In this document: positions 1 to 9,953 of the stretch, one piece after another | Layout of the letters: every line of letters begins with the position of its first letter | Numbering within the stretch: position 1 is the stretch's first letter | DNA from: Acidobacteriota bacterium | GTDB lineage: Bacteria > Acidobacteriota > Blastocatellia > RBC074 | Length of the DNA stretch: 60,551 nucleotides | Assembly: GCA_016789605.1 (NCBI GenBank) | Contig: JAEUQO010000433.1 | Location: 1-60,551 of the forward strand | Direction: 5' to 3' | Notes under the pieces: model-generated | The model's database searches: none | What the model was told of the DNA's origin: nothing | Seen by the model: the letters and a program-made list of their open reading frames with translations, nothing else | Position numbers and translations under genes: made by a program

Positions 1-56
1 AACAGCCGCTTGCAGCCGAGCGAATTCACGCTGCCGACGGATTCACACTTCTCACA

Positions 57-1535
57 TCAGGCGATGATCTGTTTGGCGACGACGCCGGCGACGTCCGTCA
101 GGCGGAAATCGCGTCCGCTGAAGCGATAGGTCAGCCGTTCGTGATCGAGTCCCAACAGGTGCAACACGGTCGCGTGGAAATCGTGGATGTGCATGCGGTC
201 TTCGACGGCGTGGTAACCGATGTCGTCCGTCGCGCCATACACAAAACCCGGTTTCACACCGCCGCCCGCCATCCAGATCGTATACCCGTAAGGATTGTGA
301 TCGCGCCCGTCGCCGCTTTCTGACACCGGCGTACGGCCAAATTCGCCCGCCCAGATGACCAGCGTGTCTTTCAACAAGCCGCGCGCTTTCAAATCTTTCA
401 ACAACCCGGCGATGGGTTGGTCTACTTCGCGGGCGTTTTTGTTGTGCAAGTTATACAGGTCTTCGTGCTGATCCCATTTGTAACTGTGCGTGCATTGAAT
501 GTAACGGACGCCGCGTTCGGCCAGTCGTCGCGCCAGCAAACATTGCCAGCCGAAATCTGCCGTGATGGGATTGTCGAGTCCGTAAAGTTTTTTGGTCGCG
601 TCGGATTCCTTGTCGACCTGAAAAGCTTCGGGCGCTTCGGTCTGCATGCGAAAGGCGAGTTCAAAGGCCTGGATGCGCGCTTCGAGTTGCGGGTCTTGTT
701 TGCGCAATTCTTTGTGACGACGATTGATGTTTTGCAGCATTTCCAATTCAAACCGCTGCTCGTCGGGCGACAGGTGTTTGCCCAACAAATACTCAATCGG
801 TTCGTTTTTGATGTCGTCCACTTTCAGGCCGGAATTGCCGATGGCGGTGCCTTGATACGCGCCGGGCAAAAACGCCGAAGACCAGTTTTTTGCGCCGCCG
901 TGCGAAAGCGCCGGTTTGATGGTGATAAAACCGGGCAGATTCTGGTTCTCTGTGCCCAGCCCATACACCGCCCACGATCCCATGCTGGGACGCACGAAAT
1001 TTGAGACGCCGGTAAAGGTTTGCAACAAGGCCGCGCCGTGGTCCACGCCTTCGCCGACCATCGAACGAATGATGGTCATGTCGTCCACGCATTCGCGCAC
1101 GTGCGGCCACAAATCGCTGACCGGAATGCCGCTTTCGCCGCAATGTTTGAATGGCCAAAGCGGTTTCATCAGCGGCCCGACCGGCCCGTCGGCAAACGCC
1201 AGCGGACGTTTGATCGGCAACGGTTTGCCGTGATCGCGCACCAGGCGTTCTTTGGGATCGAACGAATCAATCGAAGACGGCCCGCCGTGCATAAACAGGA
1301 AGATGACGCGTTTGGCTTTGGGGGCGAAGTGCGGCGCTCTGGGCGCGAGCGGATTGTCCGCTTGCGAAATCGAGAGCGCGGATTGCGAATTGCCGTATGC
1401 GTGATTTTCGTCGCCGCACAAACCAGCCAGCGCGAGCGAACCGAAACCGAGCCCGGCGGCGCGCAACCAGGAACGGCGCGATTGCGGTTTTTCTACGCGC
1501 CGATAAAGCGATTGAAGCGGTTTCAAATCTGTCAT
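57..1535 (-). CDS. DUF1501 family exported protein (copy 1)
   Basis: A 492-residue member of the DUF1501 family, related to the alkaline phosphatase/sulfatase fold; no reaction is established for the family. The N-terminus carries a twin-arginine-like signal (RRSWLRAAG followed by a Gly/Ala/Leu stretch), so export by Tat is likely. Family marks seen are FLFMHGGPSSIDSFDPK near residue 80, WAGEFGRTP and the GRDHNPYGYT metal-site region near the C-terminus. I chose the ATG at 1535 because GAGGAAG sits just upstream; an upstream in-frame start would read through the DUF1569 gene. It is the last gene of a minus-strand run NHL - PSD1 - DUF1569 - DUF1501 and begins 10 bp after the DUF1569 stop. A paralogue lies at 9954-11402. 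Such genes usually accompany DUF1549/DUF1553 genes, as here. Confidence 0.9.
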   Translation of the reverse strand: MTDLKPLQSLYRRVEKPQSRRSWLRAAGLGFGSLALAGLCGDENHAYGNSQSALSISQADNPLAPRAPHFAPKAKRVIFLFMHGGPSSIDSFDPKERLVRDHGKPLPIKRPLAFADGPVGPLMKPLWPFKHCGESGIPVSDLWPHVRECVDDMTIIRSMVGEGVDHGAALLQTFTGVSNFVRPSMGSWAVYGLGTENQNLPGFITIKPALSHGGAKNWSSAFLPGAYQGTAIGNSGLKVDDIKNEPIEYLLGKHLSPDEQRFELEMLQNINRRHKELRKQDPQLEARIQAFELAFRMQTEAPEAFQVDKESDATKKLYGLDNPITADFGWQCLLARRLAERGVRYIQCTHSYKWDQHEDLYNLHNKNAREVDQPIAGLLKDLKARGLLKDTLVIWAGEFGRTPVSESGDGRDHNPYGYTIWMAGGGVKPGFVYGATDDIGYHAVEDRMHIHDFHATVLHLLGLDHERLTYRFSGRDFRLTDVAGVVAKQIIA

Positions 1536-1545
1536 GGTTTCTTCC

Positions 1546-1998
1546 TCAAACTCCGAACTGACGCAGATGATGATCGCAATGCAAATAGCCCCAGCGCATC
1601 CATTCAGCGTTGGACATATTGCCAAACATCGGATGCATAAACGACTGTGAATCGGTGGTGACGAAACGGTTCAACCACATTTCGCAATCGGCGCGATCAC
1701 GCGCGAACTCAAGCGGTTTTGTCCCGCCAACTTCCTGATCCGCTTCGGGGCTGGTTTTGACGCCGGGCGGCCATTTGAGCGGCACTTGCAGCGCCAGAAA
1801 TTTTAAGACGGTTTTGGTAAACCAGTTGCCGCGCCAGTTTGCCTGACGGTCTCCCATCACGTTGCGAAACGAATCGCACAGATGCACGACCATTTGATGC
1901 GCATTCATTTTGCCCCATTGGCGCGCAGAATCGGCAGACACCTGTCGCAGGCGCGTTTGAATCTCGGCCAGGTCTTGTGGATTGCTTAAGGTTTTCAT
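1546..1998 (-). CDS. DUF1569 family protein (DinB-like fold)
   Basis: A 150-residue soluble protein with the features of DUF1569, a DinB/YfiT-like four-helix family often holding a metal through conserved histidines. Candidate ligands are His in MNAHQMVVHLCD near residue 40 and the C-terminal HCDHHLRQF. No enzyme activity is assigned to the family. The ATG at 1998 gives an N-terminus MKTLSNPQDL like other members; the ribosome site is weak. It lies between the large cytochrome-type gene and the DUF1501 gene and is only 10 bp from the latter, so it is probably cotranscribed. No signal peptide is visible, unlike its exported neighbours. Confidence 0.75.
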   Translation of the reverse strand: MKTLSNPQDLAEIQTRLRQVSADSARQWGKMNAHQMVVHLCDSFRNVMGDRQANWRGNWFTKTVLKFLALQVPLKWPPGVKTSPEADQEVGGTKPLEFARDRADCEMWLNRFVTTDSQSFMHPMFGNMSNAEWMRWGYLHCDHHLRQFGV

Positions 1999-2095
1999 GG
2001 GAGTTTTCACCGAAACGGCATATTGCAATGCCAAACTACACAACCTTTTAAGCCACCGGTTTCGCTTTTAGCAAGCCGAAAGCGAGCGGTTTGGG

Positions 2096-2123
2096 CCAGC
2101 AAAGGCTGGCCAGCAAAGGCTGG
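2096..2123. repeat. tandem duplicated 14-bp palindrome
   Basis: Two exact head-to-tail copies of CCAGCAAAGGCTGG. Each copy folds on itself (CCAGC / GCTGG). They lie in the 223-bp gap between the PSD1 stop and the DUF1569 start, so they could act on the transcript joining the two genes. Nothing else is evident in that gap. Confidence 0.6.
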
Positions 2124-2221
2124 ATTTGACAAGGCGCACCTTGCAGCCAACGTGCGCCCTGCCCTATACGGCCCGAGCCCGACGCTGGCTCATCCTGTTC
2201 AATGGCTACAGGTTTGCGCAA

Positions 2222-5092
2222 TCAATCTATGTACAGAAAATCGTTTGAGGCCATCACAACGCGGCACAAACTCTGCCAGGCTTTGGCCTCGGCTTTTTCG
2301 CCGGTGAATTTCTGTTTGAAATTCGCCACGTATTGCAGGGCCTGGGCGATTTCGTCTTTGTCCGCCTGACGATTGAGCACGCGCAAATACAGACTTTCGA
2401 CCCGTCCGGCGTCTGTCAGCGCAGTTTGCGCCAACAGCGATTTGGCGACGTCAGCCGAACGATCAGTCAAAAATTCGCTGTTTAACCAAAACAGCGCCTG
2501 GGTCGAGACGTTGGTGAGCTGGCGTTTGCCGGTCATCGTGGTCGCGTCGCCAAAATCAAACAGATTCAGCAACGTCGGCAAGTTGGCGCGTCGCAACGGC
2601 AAATAAACGGTGCGGCGTTTTAGTTTTTCGGGATTCAGGCTCAGGCGGCCCTGGTTGTTTTCGCCGTCAGTGCCCCGCCCCTGTTGCAAAGTGCCTCCCA
2701 CCGTCAAATCAATTGTGCCGTCAATGGCCAACAAACCATCGCGCAACTCTTCGACTGAAAGCCGACGGCGGTTAAACCGCGTCAGCAAGCGATTGTCCGC
2801 ATCGGCTTCGGCGGGTAACGCCGGGTTTACGCTGGCCATTTGATAGGCGCTCGACAGCATCATCAGCCGATGCATTGATTTGATAGACCAGCCGTTTTTG
2901 ACAAAGGCACGCGCCAGATAATCGAGCAATTCAGGATGGGTGGGCTTTTCGCCGGTCTTGCCGAAATTGTCCGGCGTGCGCACCAGGCCTTCGCCAAAAT
3001 GCCATTGCCAGATGCGGTTGGCCATCACACGACTGGTCAACGGATGTTCGGGCTGCGCCAGCCATTCCGCCAATTGCAGCCGCCCGCTGCCGGTGAAATT
3101 CGGTTTGGTGTCAAACGACGCCAGAATCGCGGGGAACGCTTTGGGCGCGTCTTCGCCCGGATTGTTGTAATCGCCACGAATGAAGACCGTTTGCGCGACG
3201 GGTTCGCCGTCTTCGATGGCACAGGCCAGCTCTGGTTCGGCGGGCGCAGTCTTTTTCAACTGCTCCAGCTCTTTTTGCAATTCGCTGATGCGTTGTTGCT
3301 GGGCGGCGCTGAATTTGGCTTTGTCTTTGACTGACAGGCTGAACGGCCCTTCGCTGTCAAAATATACGCCGTCAAAAAAGCGGTCTGCGCCGGCTTCAAA
3401 TGTCGGTTTGTCGGGCAATGGCTTTTTGTTTTCGGCCAGCGCTTTTTGGTATGCCACGCGCCATTTCGCAACGCGTTCGTGCCACTCATTCAGGTGTGTT
3501 TGGAATGACTGCTGATATTCGCGCGCCACGCTGGCCAAGGTTTCGGGCGTCGCATTGCGCCAGGCCAGCAAATGTTGCGGCGTCAGATCCTCCGGCTTCA
3601 GGAATTTCACCCAACGGTTCAATACGTCTTCAGACAGATTGCTCTGCCGGGCGACGTCTTCCGGTTTTGCGCCAGCGCTATAGATTTTGTGCGCCGCCAG
3701 CATGTATTCGGCCAGACGGGGCGCTTGTTGTTTGACCGCAGGCTCTTTGACGGCGTCAACAATTTCATTCAATTCGGTGCGCGCGCGTCTTTCCTTGGCC
3801 TGATGTTCGCGGCGCGCGACCTGATACTGCTCCCATTCAGTTTTGGGTACGAGCGGTTTTTCAAACACCGCAGACACGTGCGAATCGGGATTGCTGAAGC
3901 TGCGCGTCGAAGCAAAGATGTTGATCAACGAGTAGTAATCTTTGGTCAACACCGGATCGAATTTGTGATTGTGGCAACGCGCGCAAGCCACCGTCAGCCC
4001 CAAAAAGGCTTTGCTCGTCACATCCACCTGTTCGTCAAAGACGTCATATAACATCTTCTTTTTGTCTTGCTGCGCGACGGCCTTGGGTCCCAGGGCGAGA
4101 AAGCCGGTGGCGATGATGCCGCGCCGATTGACTTCCTGGCCGTCAGCGGCGGGCAACAAATCGCCGGCCAGTTGCTCGCGAATGAATTGATCGTAAGGCA
4201 AATCGCGGTTGAACGATTCGATCACGTAATCGCGATATTTCCAGGCAAAAGGATAGCGATGGTCTTCGTCGTTGCCGGTCGAATCGGCATAACGCGCCAC
4301 GTCCAACCAGTGACGCCCCCACTTCTCGCCATAGCGCTGACTGCCGAGCAAACGATCCACGACTTTGGCAAAGGCATTGGGCGACGTATCCGCCAGGAAG
4401 TCTTTGATTTCGGCTTCGGTCGGCGGCACCCCCGTCAGGTCGAACGTCGCGCGACGCAACAAGGTCAGTTTGTCGGCAGGCGGCGCAGGCGTCAGATTTT
4501 TGCTTTCGAGTGCGGCCAGAATGAAAGCGTCAACTGGCGTTTTGACCCAGGCGGAGTTTTTCACCGCCGGTACGACAGGATTGGCCAACGGTTGGAACGC
4601 CCAGAATTTCTTTTCCGCTTCGGTAAATTCGCGCGTGGATTTTTTGACGGGCTTGGCCACGTTGTCAGCGACAACCTCGCTCTTTGCGCTGGGCCAGGGC
4701 GCACCCATTTTGACCCAAGCGGTCAGAACGGCAATTTGTTCGTCTTTCAATTTGCCGACCGGCGGCATTTTCAATTTGTCGTCATAGCCGATCACTTTTA
4801 ACAAACGGCTTTCTTCCGGCTGCGCCTGGTTGACGAGCGGGCCGCTTTCGCCGCCGCGCGCAAAACCTGCGGCGCTGGTCAAATCCAGTTCGGCCAGGCG
4901 AGCCGTCGCGTTATGACATTTGGCGCAGTTATTGGCCAAAATCGGGCGCACCTGCTTTTCAAAAAATTCCGCCGGATCGTTGGCTTGTGCGGTGGCGGAA
5001 CGGACTCCCAAGCCCAACGAATAGGCCGCCCACAAACTGACACAAAGAAAGAGAAAGACGGCGAGTTTTAAGCGCTGACGAAGTGACGACAT
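2222..5092 (-). CDS. PSD1 protein: planctomycete-type cytochrome c + DUF1549 + DUF1553
   Basis: A 956-residue exported protein. After a signal peptide (hydrophobic core about residues 8-25) comes a planctomycete-type cytochrome c domain with heme motif CAKCH near residue 58. DUF1549 follows, starting around WAFQPLANP and containing LTGVPPTEAEI, YGEKWGRHWLD and a second heme-like site CARCHNHKFDP. A long coiled, Lys/Glu-rich linker leads to DUF1553 (PLTSRVMANRIWQWHFG, RRRLSVEELRD, STQALFWLNSEF). The family is common in Planctomycetes, Verrucomicrobia and Acidobacteria and is thought to help oxidise or degrade complex carbon compounds; its reaction is not settled. The ATG at 5092 has CAGGAG upstream. 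The NHL-repeat gene lies 134 bp upstream and DUF1569 and DUF1501 follow, so the four genes probably form one unit. Confidence 0.92.
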   Translation of the reverse strand: MSSLRQRLKLAVFLFLCVSLWAAYSLGLGVRSATAQANDPAEFFEKQVRPILANNCAKCHNATARLAELDLTSAAGFARGGESGPLVNQAQPEESRLLKVIGYDDKLKMPPVGKLKDEQIAVLTAWVKMGAPWPSAKSEVVADNVAKPVKKSTREFTEAEKKFWAFQPLANPVVPAVKNSAWVKTPVDAFILAALESKNLTPAPPADKLTLLRRATFDLTGVPPTEAEIKDFLADTSPNAFAKVVDRLLGSQRYGEKWGRHWLDVARYADSTGNDEDHRYPFAWKYRDYVIESFNRDLPYDQFIREQLAGDLLPAADGQEVNRRGIIATGFLALGPKAVAQQDKKKMLYDVFDEQVDVTSKAFLGLTVACARCHNHKFDPVLTKDYYSLINIFASTRSFSNPDSHVSAVFEKPLVPKTEWEQYQVARREHQAKERRARTELNEIVDAVKEPAVKQQAPRLAEYMLAAHKIYSAGAKPEDVARQSNLSEDVLNRWVKFLKPEDLTPQHLLAWRNATPETLASVAREYQQSFQTHLNEWHERVAKWRVAYQKALAENKKPLPDKPTFEAGADRFFDGVYFDSEGPFSLSVKDKAKFSAAQQQRISELQKELEQLKKTAPAEPELACAIEDGEPVAQTVFIRGDYNNPGEDAPKAFPAILASFDTKPNFTGSGRLQLAEWLAQPEHPLTSRVMANRIWQWHFGEGLVRTPDNFGKTGEKPTHPELLDYLARAFVKNGWSIKSMHRLMMLSSAYQMASVNPALPAEADADNRLLTRFNRRRLSVEELRDGLLAIDGTIDLTVGGTLQQGRGTDGENNQGRLSLNPEKLKRRTVYLPLRRANLPTLLNLFDFGDATTMTGKRQLTNVSTQALFWLNSEFLTDRSADVAKSLLAQTALTDAGRVESLYLRVLNRQADKDEIAQALQYVANFKQKFTGEKAEAKAWQSLCRVVMASNDFLYID

Positions 5093-5226
5093 AAGTAAAG
5101 GCTCCTGTCGTGGAGTGAGAAGTTCGGGTTTATGTGCGAGAAGAGTGCGCCGTGTTATAGCGTCGCACTGCCACCCGGTCAAGCCGGGCGGCCTGTTCCC
5201 CAAAGAGCTTGTGCAGCCAATATAGG

Positions 5227-6330
5227 CTAGCGCAATACGCGCACGCGATGGGTTTCACTGTCACCGATAAAGACGGCTCCGTCGCGGTCAACAAACACGC
5301 CATGCGGACGCGCCATTTTGCATTGCAACGGGTCGCCGTCGCCGCCATCGCCGCGTTCGCCGGTGCCCGCAACCAATTCCAGCGTCAGTTTGCGCACATC
5401 AATCATGCGAATCGAATGGCTTTCGGTGTCGGCCAGATACACATTGCCGTTGGGCGCAATGCTGATGCCTTTGGGGCCGGAAAGCGTCGCGAGTTTTGCC
5501 GGACCGCCATTGCCGGTGAAACCTTTTGCGCCTGTCCCGGCGACGTGATGAATCGTTCCGGCTTTCAGGGCCAGGCGATACACAGCGTTGCCTTCGCGCA
5601 AAGCCAGCCACAGATCGCCGCGCCGGTCAAAATCCAGCGCGCGCGGTCCGTTGAGCGGCGTGCCCACGATGCGGGCGCCGTCGGGCGTCGGTTTCTTTTC
5701 GCCCGTGCCGGCAAACGTGGTGATCACCCCGGTTTTCAGCGCCACTTTGCGAATGCGGTGATTGAGAATGTCGCAGATGTACAAATCCCCTTGCGCATCG
5801 AATTGGATGCTGTGCGGCTGGTTCAGCCGCGCGTTGACCGCGGGGCCGCCGTCTCCGGCAAAGCCCGCTTGCCCATCACCCGCTACCGTAGCAATGCGTT
5901 TGGTGTTGGCATCCACGCGGCGCACGATGTGGTTCAGCCGTTCGACAAAAAAGAGATTGCCCTGACGGTCAAAGCGCACTTCGTATGGCTCATTGAGCGT
6001 TGCCGAAAGCGCCGGGCCGCCGTCGCCGCTGTACCCTTTCTTGCCGGTGCCAGCGACGGTCGTGATGACCCCGTCGCGGCTGATACGGCGGATCACATGG
6101 TTGTTGGTATCACACACATACAACGCGCCATCCGGGCCGCGCACAATTCCGAACGGCTGATCAAGCTGCGCACTGACGGCGGGTTTGCCGTCGCCGGAGT
6201 AACCAGGCTGCCCCGTTCCGGCAAAGGTCGTGATGGTTGATTTGGCGGCAGTTTCACGCTCTGCCAACCGGCCAGGAGCGACAGCCAACAAGCACACAAA
6301 CAGCAATCCGGCGCAGCTCATCCAACGCAT
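5227..6330 (-). CDS. exported NHL-repeat beta-propeller protein
   Basis: A 367-residue protein with a signal peptide (MRWMSCAGLLFVCLLAVAPG) and six visible repeats of the form ITTFAGTG-x-G(Y/F)SGDGGPA followed by P-x-G-(I/V) and a D-x-x-N/S-H-x-(I/V)-R strand. This pattern makes an NHL-type six-bladed propeller, used for binding proteins or sugars, sometimes as a lyase or lactonase. No catalytic set is evident, so a binding role is the safer reading. The start at 6330 has AGGAGAG upstream. It is the first gene of the minus-strand arm and is divergent from the DUF1549/DUF1553 gene at 6447, so the two arms share a 116-bp control region. Confidence 0.88.
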   Translation of the reverse strand: MRWMSCAGLLFVCLLAVAPGRLAERETAAKSTITTFAGTGQPGYSGDGKPAVSAQLDQPFGIVRGPDGALYVCDTNNHVIRRISRDGVITTVAGTGKKGYSGDGGPALSATLNEPYEVRFDRQGNLFFVERLNHIVRRVDANTKRIATVAGDGQAGFAGDGGPAVNARLNQPHSIQFDAQGDLYICDILNHRIRKVALKTGVITTFAGTGEKKPTPDGARIVGTPLNGPRALDFDRRGDLWLALREGNAVYRLALKAGTIHHVAGTGAKGFTGNGGPAKLATLSGPKGISIAPNGNVYLADTESHSIRMIDVRKLTLELVAGTGERGDGGDGDPLQCKMARPHGVFVDRDGAVFIGDSETHRVRVLR

Positions 6331-6361
6331 GATTTTACTCTCCTGATTGACACGGAATTTA

Positions 6362-6390
6362 TTGACACAAACAGCGGCGGCCATAAGAAT
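6362..6390 (+). promoter_or_regulatory. candidate sigma70 promoter for the plus-strand arm
   Basis: TTGACA at 6362-6367 and AAGAAT at 6385-6390 are separated by 17 bp, upstream of the gene at 6447. A second TTGACA at 6347-6352 makes a direct repeat ATTGACAC 15 bp away, which could be a second -35 or part of an operator in this divergent region. Judged by eye only. Confidence 0.4.
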
Positions 6391-6446
6391 ACACGCGCCT
6401 GCAATCTGGTAAAACCAATTCCTACCTTTGCGACCGGAGAAAAGTT

Positions 6447-8705
6447 ATGGGCAGCGCAAAACACTTCAAGGCGATCTTGGCGCTTTTGGCCCTGGCGTGC
6501 AGCGTCTGGGCAATGTCTGACAACCTTCCTTTCACCGCAGAACAGCGCAACCACTGGGCCTATAAAAAAGTCGTCAAACCGACTGTGCCTGTGGTCAAAC
6601 AGCGCGCCTGGGTGAAAACGCCAGTGGATGCGTTCATCCTGGCCAAACTGGAAGCACAAGGCATCACACCATCACCCGCCGCAGACAAAATCACGCTGTT
6701 GCGACGCGTCAGTTTTGACCTGACCGGCTTGCCGCCGACACCCGCCGAAATAGATGCGTTTCTGGCCGACAAATCGCCCAAAGCTTTTGCGCGCGTCGTT
6801 GACCGATTGCTGAGCAGTCCGCATTACGGCGAGAAATGGGCGCGCCATTGGCTCGATCTGGCGCGCTATGCCGAAAGCGATGGTTTCAAAGCAGACGACA
6901 CGCGCCCGCACGTTTGGCGTTATCGCGATTACGTCATCAAAGCGTTCAACAACGACAAACCGTATGACCGGTTCATCAAGGAACAAATTGCGGGCGACGA
7001 ACTCTGGCCGACTGATCCCGATGCGCTGGTCGCGACGGGATTCAATCGCCATTTCCCTGACGAATACAACGCGCGCGATTTGCTGCAACGCCGCCAGGAA
7101 ATTTTGAACGACATCACCGACACGGTCGGCGTGGTGTTTCTGGCCACGACGTATGGCTGTGCGCGTTGCCACGATCACAAATTCGATCCGGTGTTGCAGA
7201 AAGATTATTACAAGCTGCAAGCCTTTTTTGCGCCGCTGCGCGCCAAAGACGATTACGTATTGGTTTCTGCCGCCGCGCAGGCCGATTACCAAACCAAGCT
7301 GGCCAACTGGCAGGAACAGACAAAAGAGCTGCGCGCGCAACTGACACAACTGGAAGCGCCCGCGCGCAAAGCGCTCTATGACGACGGGTTTGAGAAATAC
7401 CCGGAAGAAATCCAACGCGCCATCACCACCGCGCCCGAAAAGCGCGACACGATGCAATGGCTGATGTACCACAAAGCGCAATGGCAATTGCATTATGGCG
7501 TGGACGAAGACGGCAACGGCATCGGCCAGAAACTGAAAGGCGAAGCCAAAAAACAATGGGAAGCGTTGCGCCAACAGTTGGCCACGTTTGACCGCAGCAA
7601 ACCCGCCGCCTTGCCCATCGGTTCGGGCATCACAGACGTCGGCCCGCAATCCCCCAAACACTTTTTGTTGAAAGGCGGCGCATACGCCGCCTTTGGCGAA
7701 GAAGTGCAACCGGGCTTTCTGACCATCATTGATCCCGCACCGGCAACCATCGTCATGCCCGCAAGCGGGCATTCGACCGGACGACGAACGGCCTTGGCCA
7801 ACTGGTTGACGCAACCGGACAATCCGCTGACGGCACGCGTGATGGTCAACCGATTGTGGCATTACCACTTTGGACGCGGCATCGTCGGTACGCCGAACGA
7901 TTTCGGCACGATGCGCGACCGTGAAACGCATTTGGAATTGCTCGACTGGCTGGCGGCGACATTTGTCGAACAGGGCTGGAGCCTCAAGAAAATGCACCGG
8001 CTGTTGCTGCTCTCAAACGCGTATCAACAAGCCACGACGTTCAACGCTGAAACAGCCAAACGCGATCCCGACAACAAATTGCTCTGGCACTTCCGCCGGC
8101 AACGATTGAGCGGCGAAGATATCCGCGACGCCATGCTCGCCGTGAGCGGCAAACTGAATCTGCAAATGGGCGGCCCAAGCGTCTTCCCGGACATCCCCAA
8201 AGAAATGGACGTGCGCGGCGGCTGGAACCGCAAAGAAAGCGACGAGCAAAAAAACCGGCGCAGCATTTACGCGTTTGTGCGCCGCAATTCGCGTTACCCG
8301 ATGTTCCAGGCGTTTGATATGCCCGACACACACGAAAGCTGCGGACGGCGCGCCGTGACCACCACTGCGCCGCAAGCGCTGAACCTGCTCAACGACAAAG
8401 CGATTTTGAGCGCCGCACAAGCCTTTGCCGGACGCGTATTGCAAATTGCCGGGGCGGATCGAAACCGGCAAATCGTCACGGCCTATCGGCTGGCGTTGGG
8501 CCGCAAACCAGACGCGGACGAACTCACACTGGCTGCCGATTTCTTGCAAAAACAGACTGCGTTGTTGCAGGCGCGGTTGGCTGCCAAACAGCCGGTGGCC
8601 ATTCCCACGGGCTGTCCTGCGGACCTGGCTCCGGCACAAGCCGCCGCACTGATTGATTTGTGCCATGTCTTGTTCAACACAAATGAATTCGTATACGTGA
8701 ATTGA
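6447..8705 (+). CDS. DUF1549/DUF1553 domain protein, short form
   Basis: A 752-residue exported protein with the same DUF1549 + DUF1553 core as the gene at 2222-5092 (LTGLPPTPAEIDAFL, YGEKWARHWLDLARYAE, CARCHDHKFDPV, NPLTARVMVNRLWHYHFG, RRQRLSGEDIRDAML). It lacks the N-terminal cytochrome c domain: the signal peptide (to about residue 22) runs straight into DUF1549. The only CxxCH is the one inside DUF1549. GGAG precedes the ATG. It starts a plus-strand set, with the oxidoreductase 18 bp downstream and DUF1501 after that. The missing cytochrome domain suggests it takes electrons from, or works beside, a separate carrier, perhaps the paralogue (inference). Confidence 0.92.
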   Translation: MGSAKHFKAILALLALACSVWAMSDNLPFTAEQRNHWAYKKVVKPTVPVVKQRAWVKTPVDAFILAKLEAQGITPSPAADKITLLRRVSFDLTGLPPTPAEIDAFLADKSPKAFARVVDRLLSSPHYGEKWARHWLDLARYAESDGFKADDTRPHVWRYRDYVIKAFNNDKPYDRFIKEQIAGDELWPTDPDALVATGFNRHFPDEYNARDLLQRRQEILNDITDTVGVVFLATTYGCARCHDHKFDPVLQKDYYKLQAFFAPLRAKDDYVLVSAAAQADYQTKLANWQEQTKELRAQLTQLEAPARKALYDDGFEKYPEEIQRAITTAPEKRDTMQWLMYHKAQWQLHYGVDEDGNGIGQKLKGEAKKQWEALRQQLATFDRSKPAALPIGSGITDVGPQSPKHFLLKGGAYAAFGEEVQPGFLTIIDPAPATIVMPASGHSTGRRTALANWLTQPDNPLTARVMVNRLWHYHFGRGIVGTPNDFGTMRDRETHLELLDWLAATFVEQGWSLKKMHRLLLLSNAYQQATTFNAETAKRDPDNKLLWHFRRQRLSGEDIRDAMLAVSGKLNLQMGGPSVFPDIPKEMDVRGGWNRKESDEQKNRRSIYAFVRRNSRYPMFQAFDMPDTHESCGRRAVTTTAPQALNLLNDKAILSAAQAFAGRVLQIAGADRNRQIVTAYRLALGRKPDADELTLAADFLQKQTALLQARLAAKQPVAIPTGCPADLAPAQAAALIDLCHVLFNTNEFVYVN

Positions 8706-8723
8706 TCATAGGAGAGTCTAGAT

Positions 8724-9941
8724 ATGGATCGCCGTCAATTTGTCAGACAAACCATCGCCACGACCCTTGCGACTGCGGGCATGAACGCCAGTTCCTATGC
8801 GCGCATTCTGGGGGCCAATGACCGCATTCGTCTGGGCGGCATCGGCCCCGGAGATCGCGGCAGCGGACGCGTCGCCACGGCGCAAAAGCTGGGCGCGGAC
8901 ATCGTCGCGCTGGCCGATGTGAACAAAGGCATGCTCGATCTGGCGCAGAAAAAGCTGGCCGCGCCAGTCGAAAAAACCTATGTGGATTATCACGATTTGC
9001 TGGCGCGCAAAGACATTGACGGCGTGATCATCGCCACACCCGATCATTTGCATCACGATTGTTTGCTGGCGGCGGTCAAAGCGGGCAAAGACGCATACAT
9101 CGAAAAACCGCTCTGCCGCACGATCGAAGAAGGCGAAAACATGGTTGCCGCCGTCAAAGCTTCTAAACAAATCGTGCAAGTCGGCAATCAACGACGCAGC
9201 GGCGAACATTTCAAACGCGCGCGCGACATCGTCGCGTCGGGCGGCATCGGCGAAATCCGTTTTGTGCGCATCTGGGATTTCCGCTATCGCCCGGTTGATC
9301 CGTACATCAAACGCAGCAAGGACCAGACGCTGTTTGCGCCTGAATTGATTGATTGGAACCGCTTCCTGGGCAAAGCGCCCAAACGTCCGTATGACGCCAA
9401 ACGCGCTTCGGGGTGGCGCTGGTATTGGGATTATGCCGGTGGATTGATGACCGATATCGGCCCGCACTGGCTGGACGTCGCGATGTGGATTACCGGTTCA
9501 GACGGGCCGCGCACCGTTTCTTGCAACGGCGGCAAATACCAAAACCTGGATTGGGAAACACCCGACAACGTGCACGCGATTTTGGATTGCGGCACGTTTG
9601 CCATCGTTTTCATGGTGCAATTTATGAACGGCCAGGAATACGACGGCGCGGCGTTTTACGGTCTGGAAGGCAGCATCGTGCAGGAAAACAATCGCGGCTT
9701 GATGGTGCGTTATGACGCCAAGCGCAAGGAAATCGAAAGCTGGAAAGTCAGCGACGAAAGCACCATTCACATGCAAAACTTCCTGGATTGCATGCGGAGT
9801 CGCAAACAGCCGAACTCGCCGGTGGAATTGGGCAATCGCGTGCTGGTCGGCGCACACCTGGCCAACGAATCGTTCCGTTCGGGCAAACGCGTCAACTGGG
9901 ACCCGGTCGGTTGGAAACGCGTACAAGCAAAACTTGGCTAA
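8724..9941 (+). CDS. Gfo/Idh/MocA family oxidoreductase, probable Tat substrate
   Basis: A 405-residue NAD(P)-dependent dehydrogenase of the Gfo/Idh/MocA superfamily, which oxidises or isomerises sugars and cyclitols. The N-terminus MDRRQFVRQT followed by an Ala/Thr-rich stretch is Tat-like, so the enzyme is probably periplasmic. Next come the nucleotide-binding strand (IRLGGIGPGDRGSG, an altered GxGxxG) and the catalytic motif EKPLCRTIEEGE with Lys about residue 128. DIGPHWLDVAMW carries the second-domain histidine. Members next to DUF1501/DUF1549 genes are usual. A GGAGAG site precedes the ATG. It sits 18 bp after DUF1549/DUF1553 and 12 bp before DUF1501, which indicates one transcript. The substrate cannot be told from sequence. 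Confidence 0.92.
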   Translation: MDRRQFVRQTIATTLATAGMNASSYARILGANDRIRLGGIGPGDRGSGRVATAQKLGADIVALADVNKGMLDLAQKKLAAPVEKTYVDYHDLLARKDIDGVIIATPDHLHHDCLLAAVKAGKDAYIEKPLCRTIEEGENMVAAVKASKQIVQVGNQRRSGEHFKRARDIVASGGIGEIRFVRIWDFRYRPVDPYIKRSKDQTLFAPELIDWNRFLGKAPKRPYDAKRASGWRWYWDYAGGLMTDIGPHWLDVAMWITGSDGPRTVSCNGGKYQNLDWETPDNVHAILDCGTFAIVFMVQFMNGQEYDGAAFYGLEGSIVQENNRGLMVRYDAKRKEIESWKVSDESTIHMQNFLDCMRSRKQPNSPVELGNRVLVGAHLANESFRSGKRVNWDPVGWKRVQAKLG

Positions 9942-9953
9942 TTGAGGGCTACG

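Noticed and set aside
1..56. Possible end of a neighbouring gene at the left edge
   Set aside because: Too short to show a frame or a motif.
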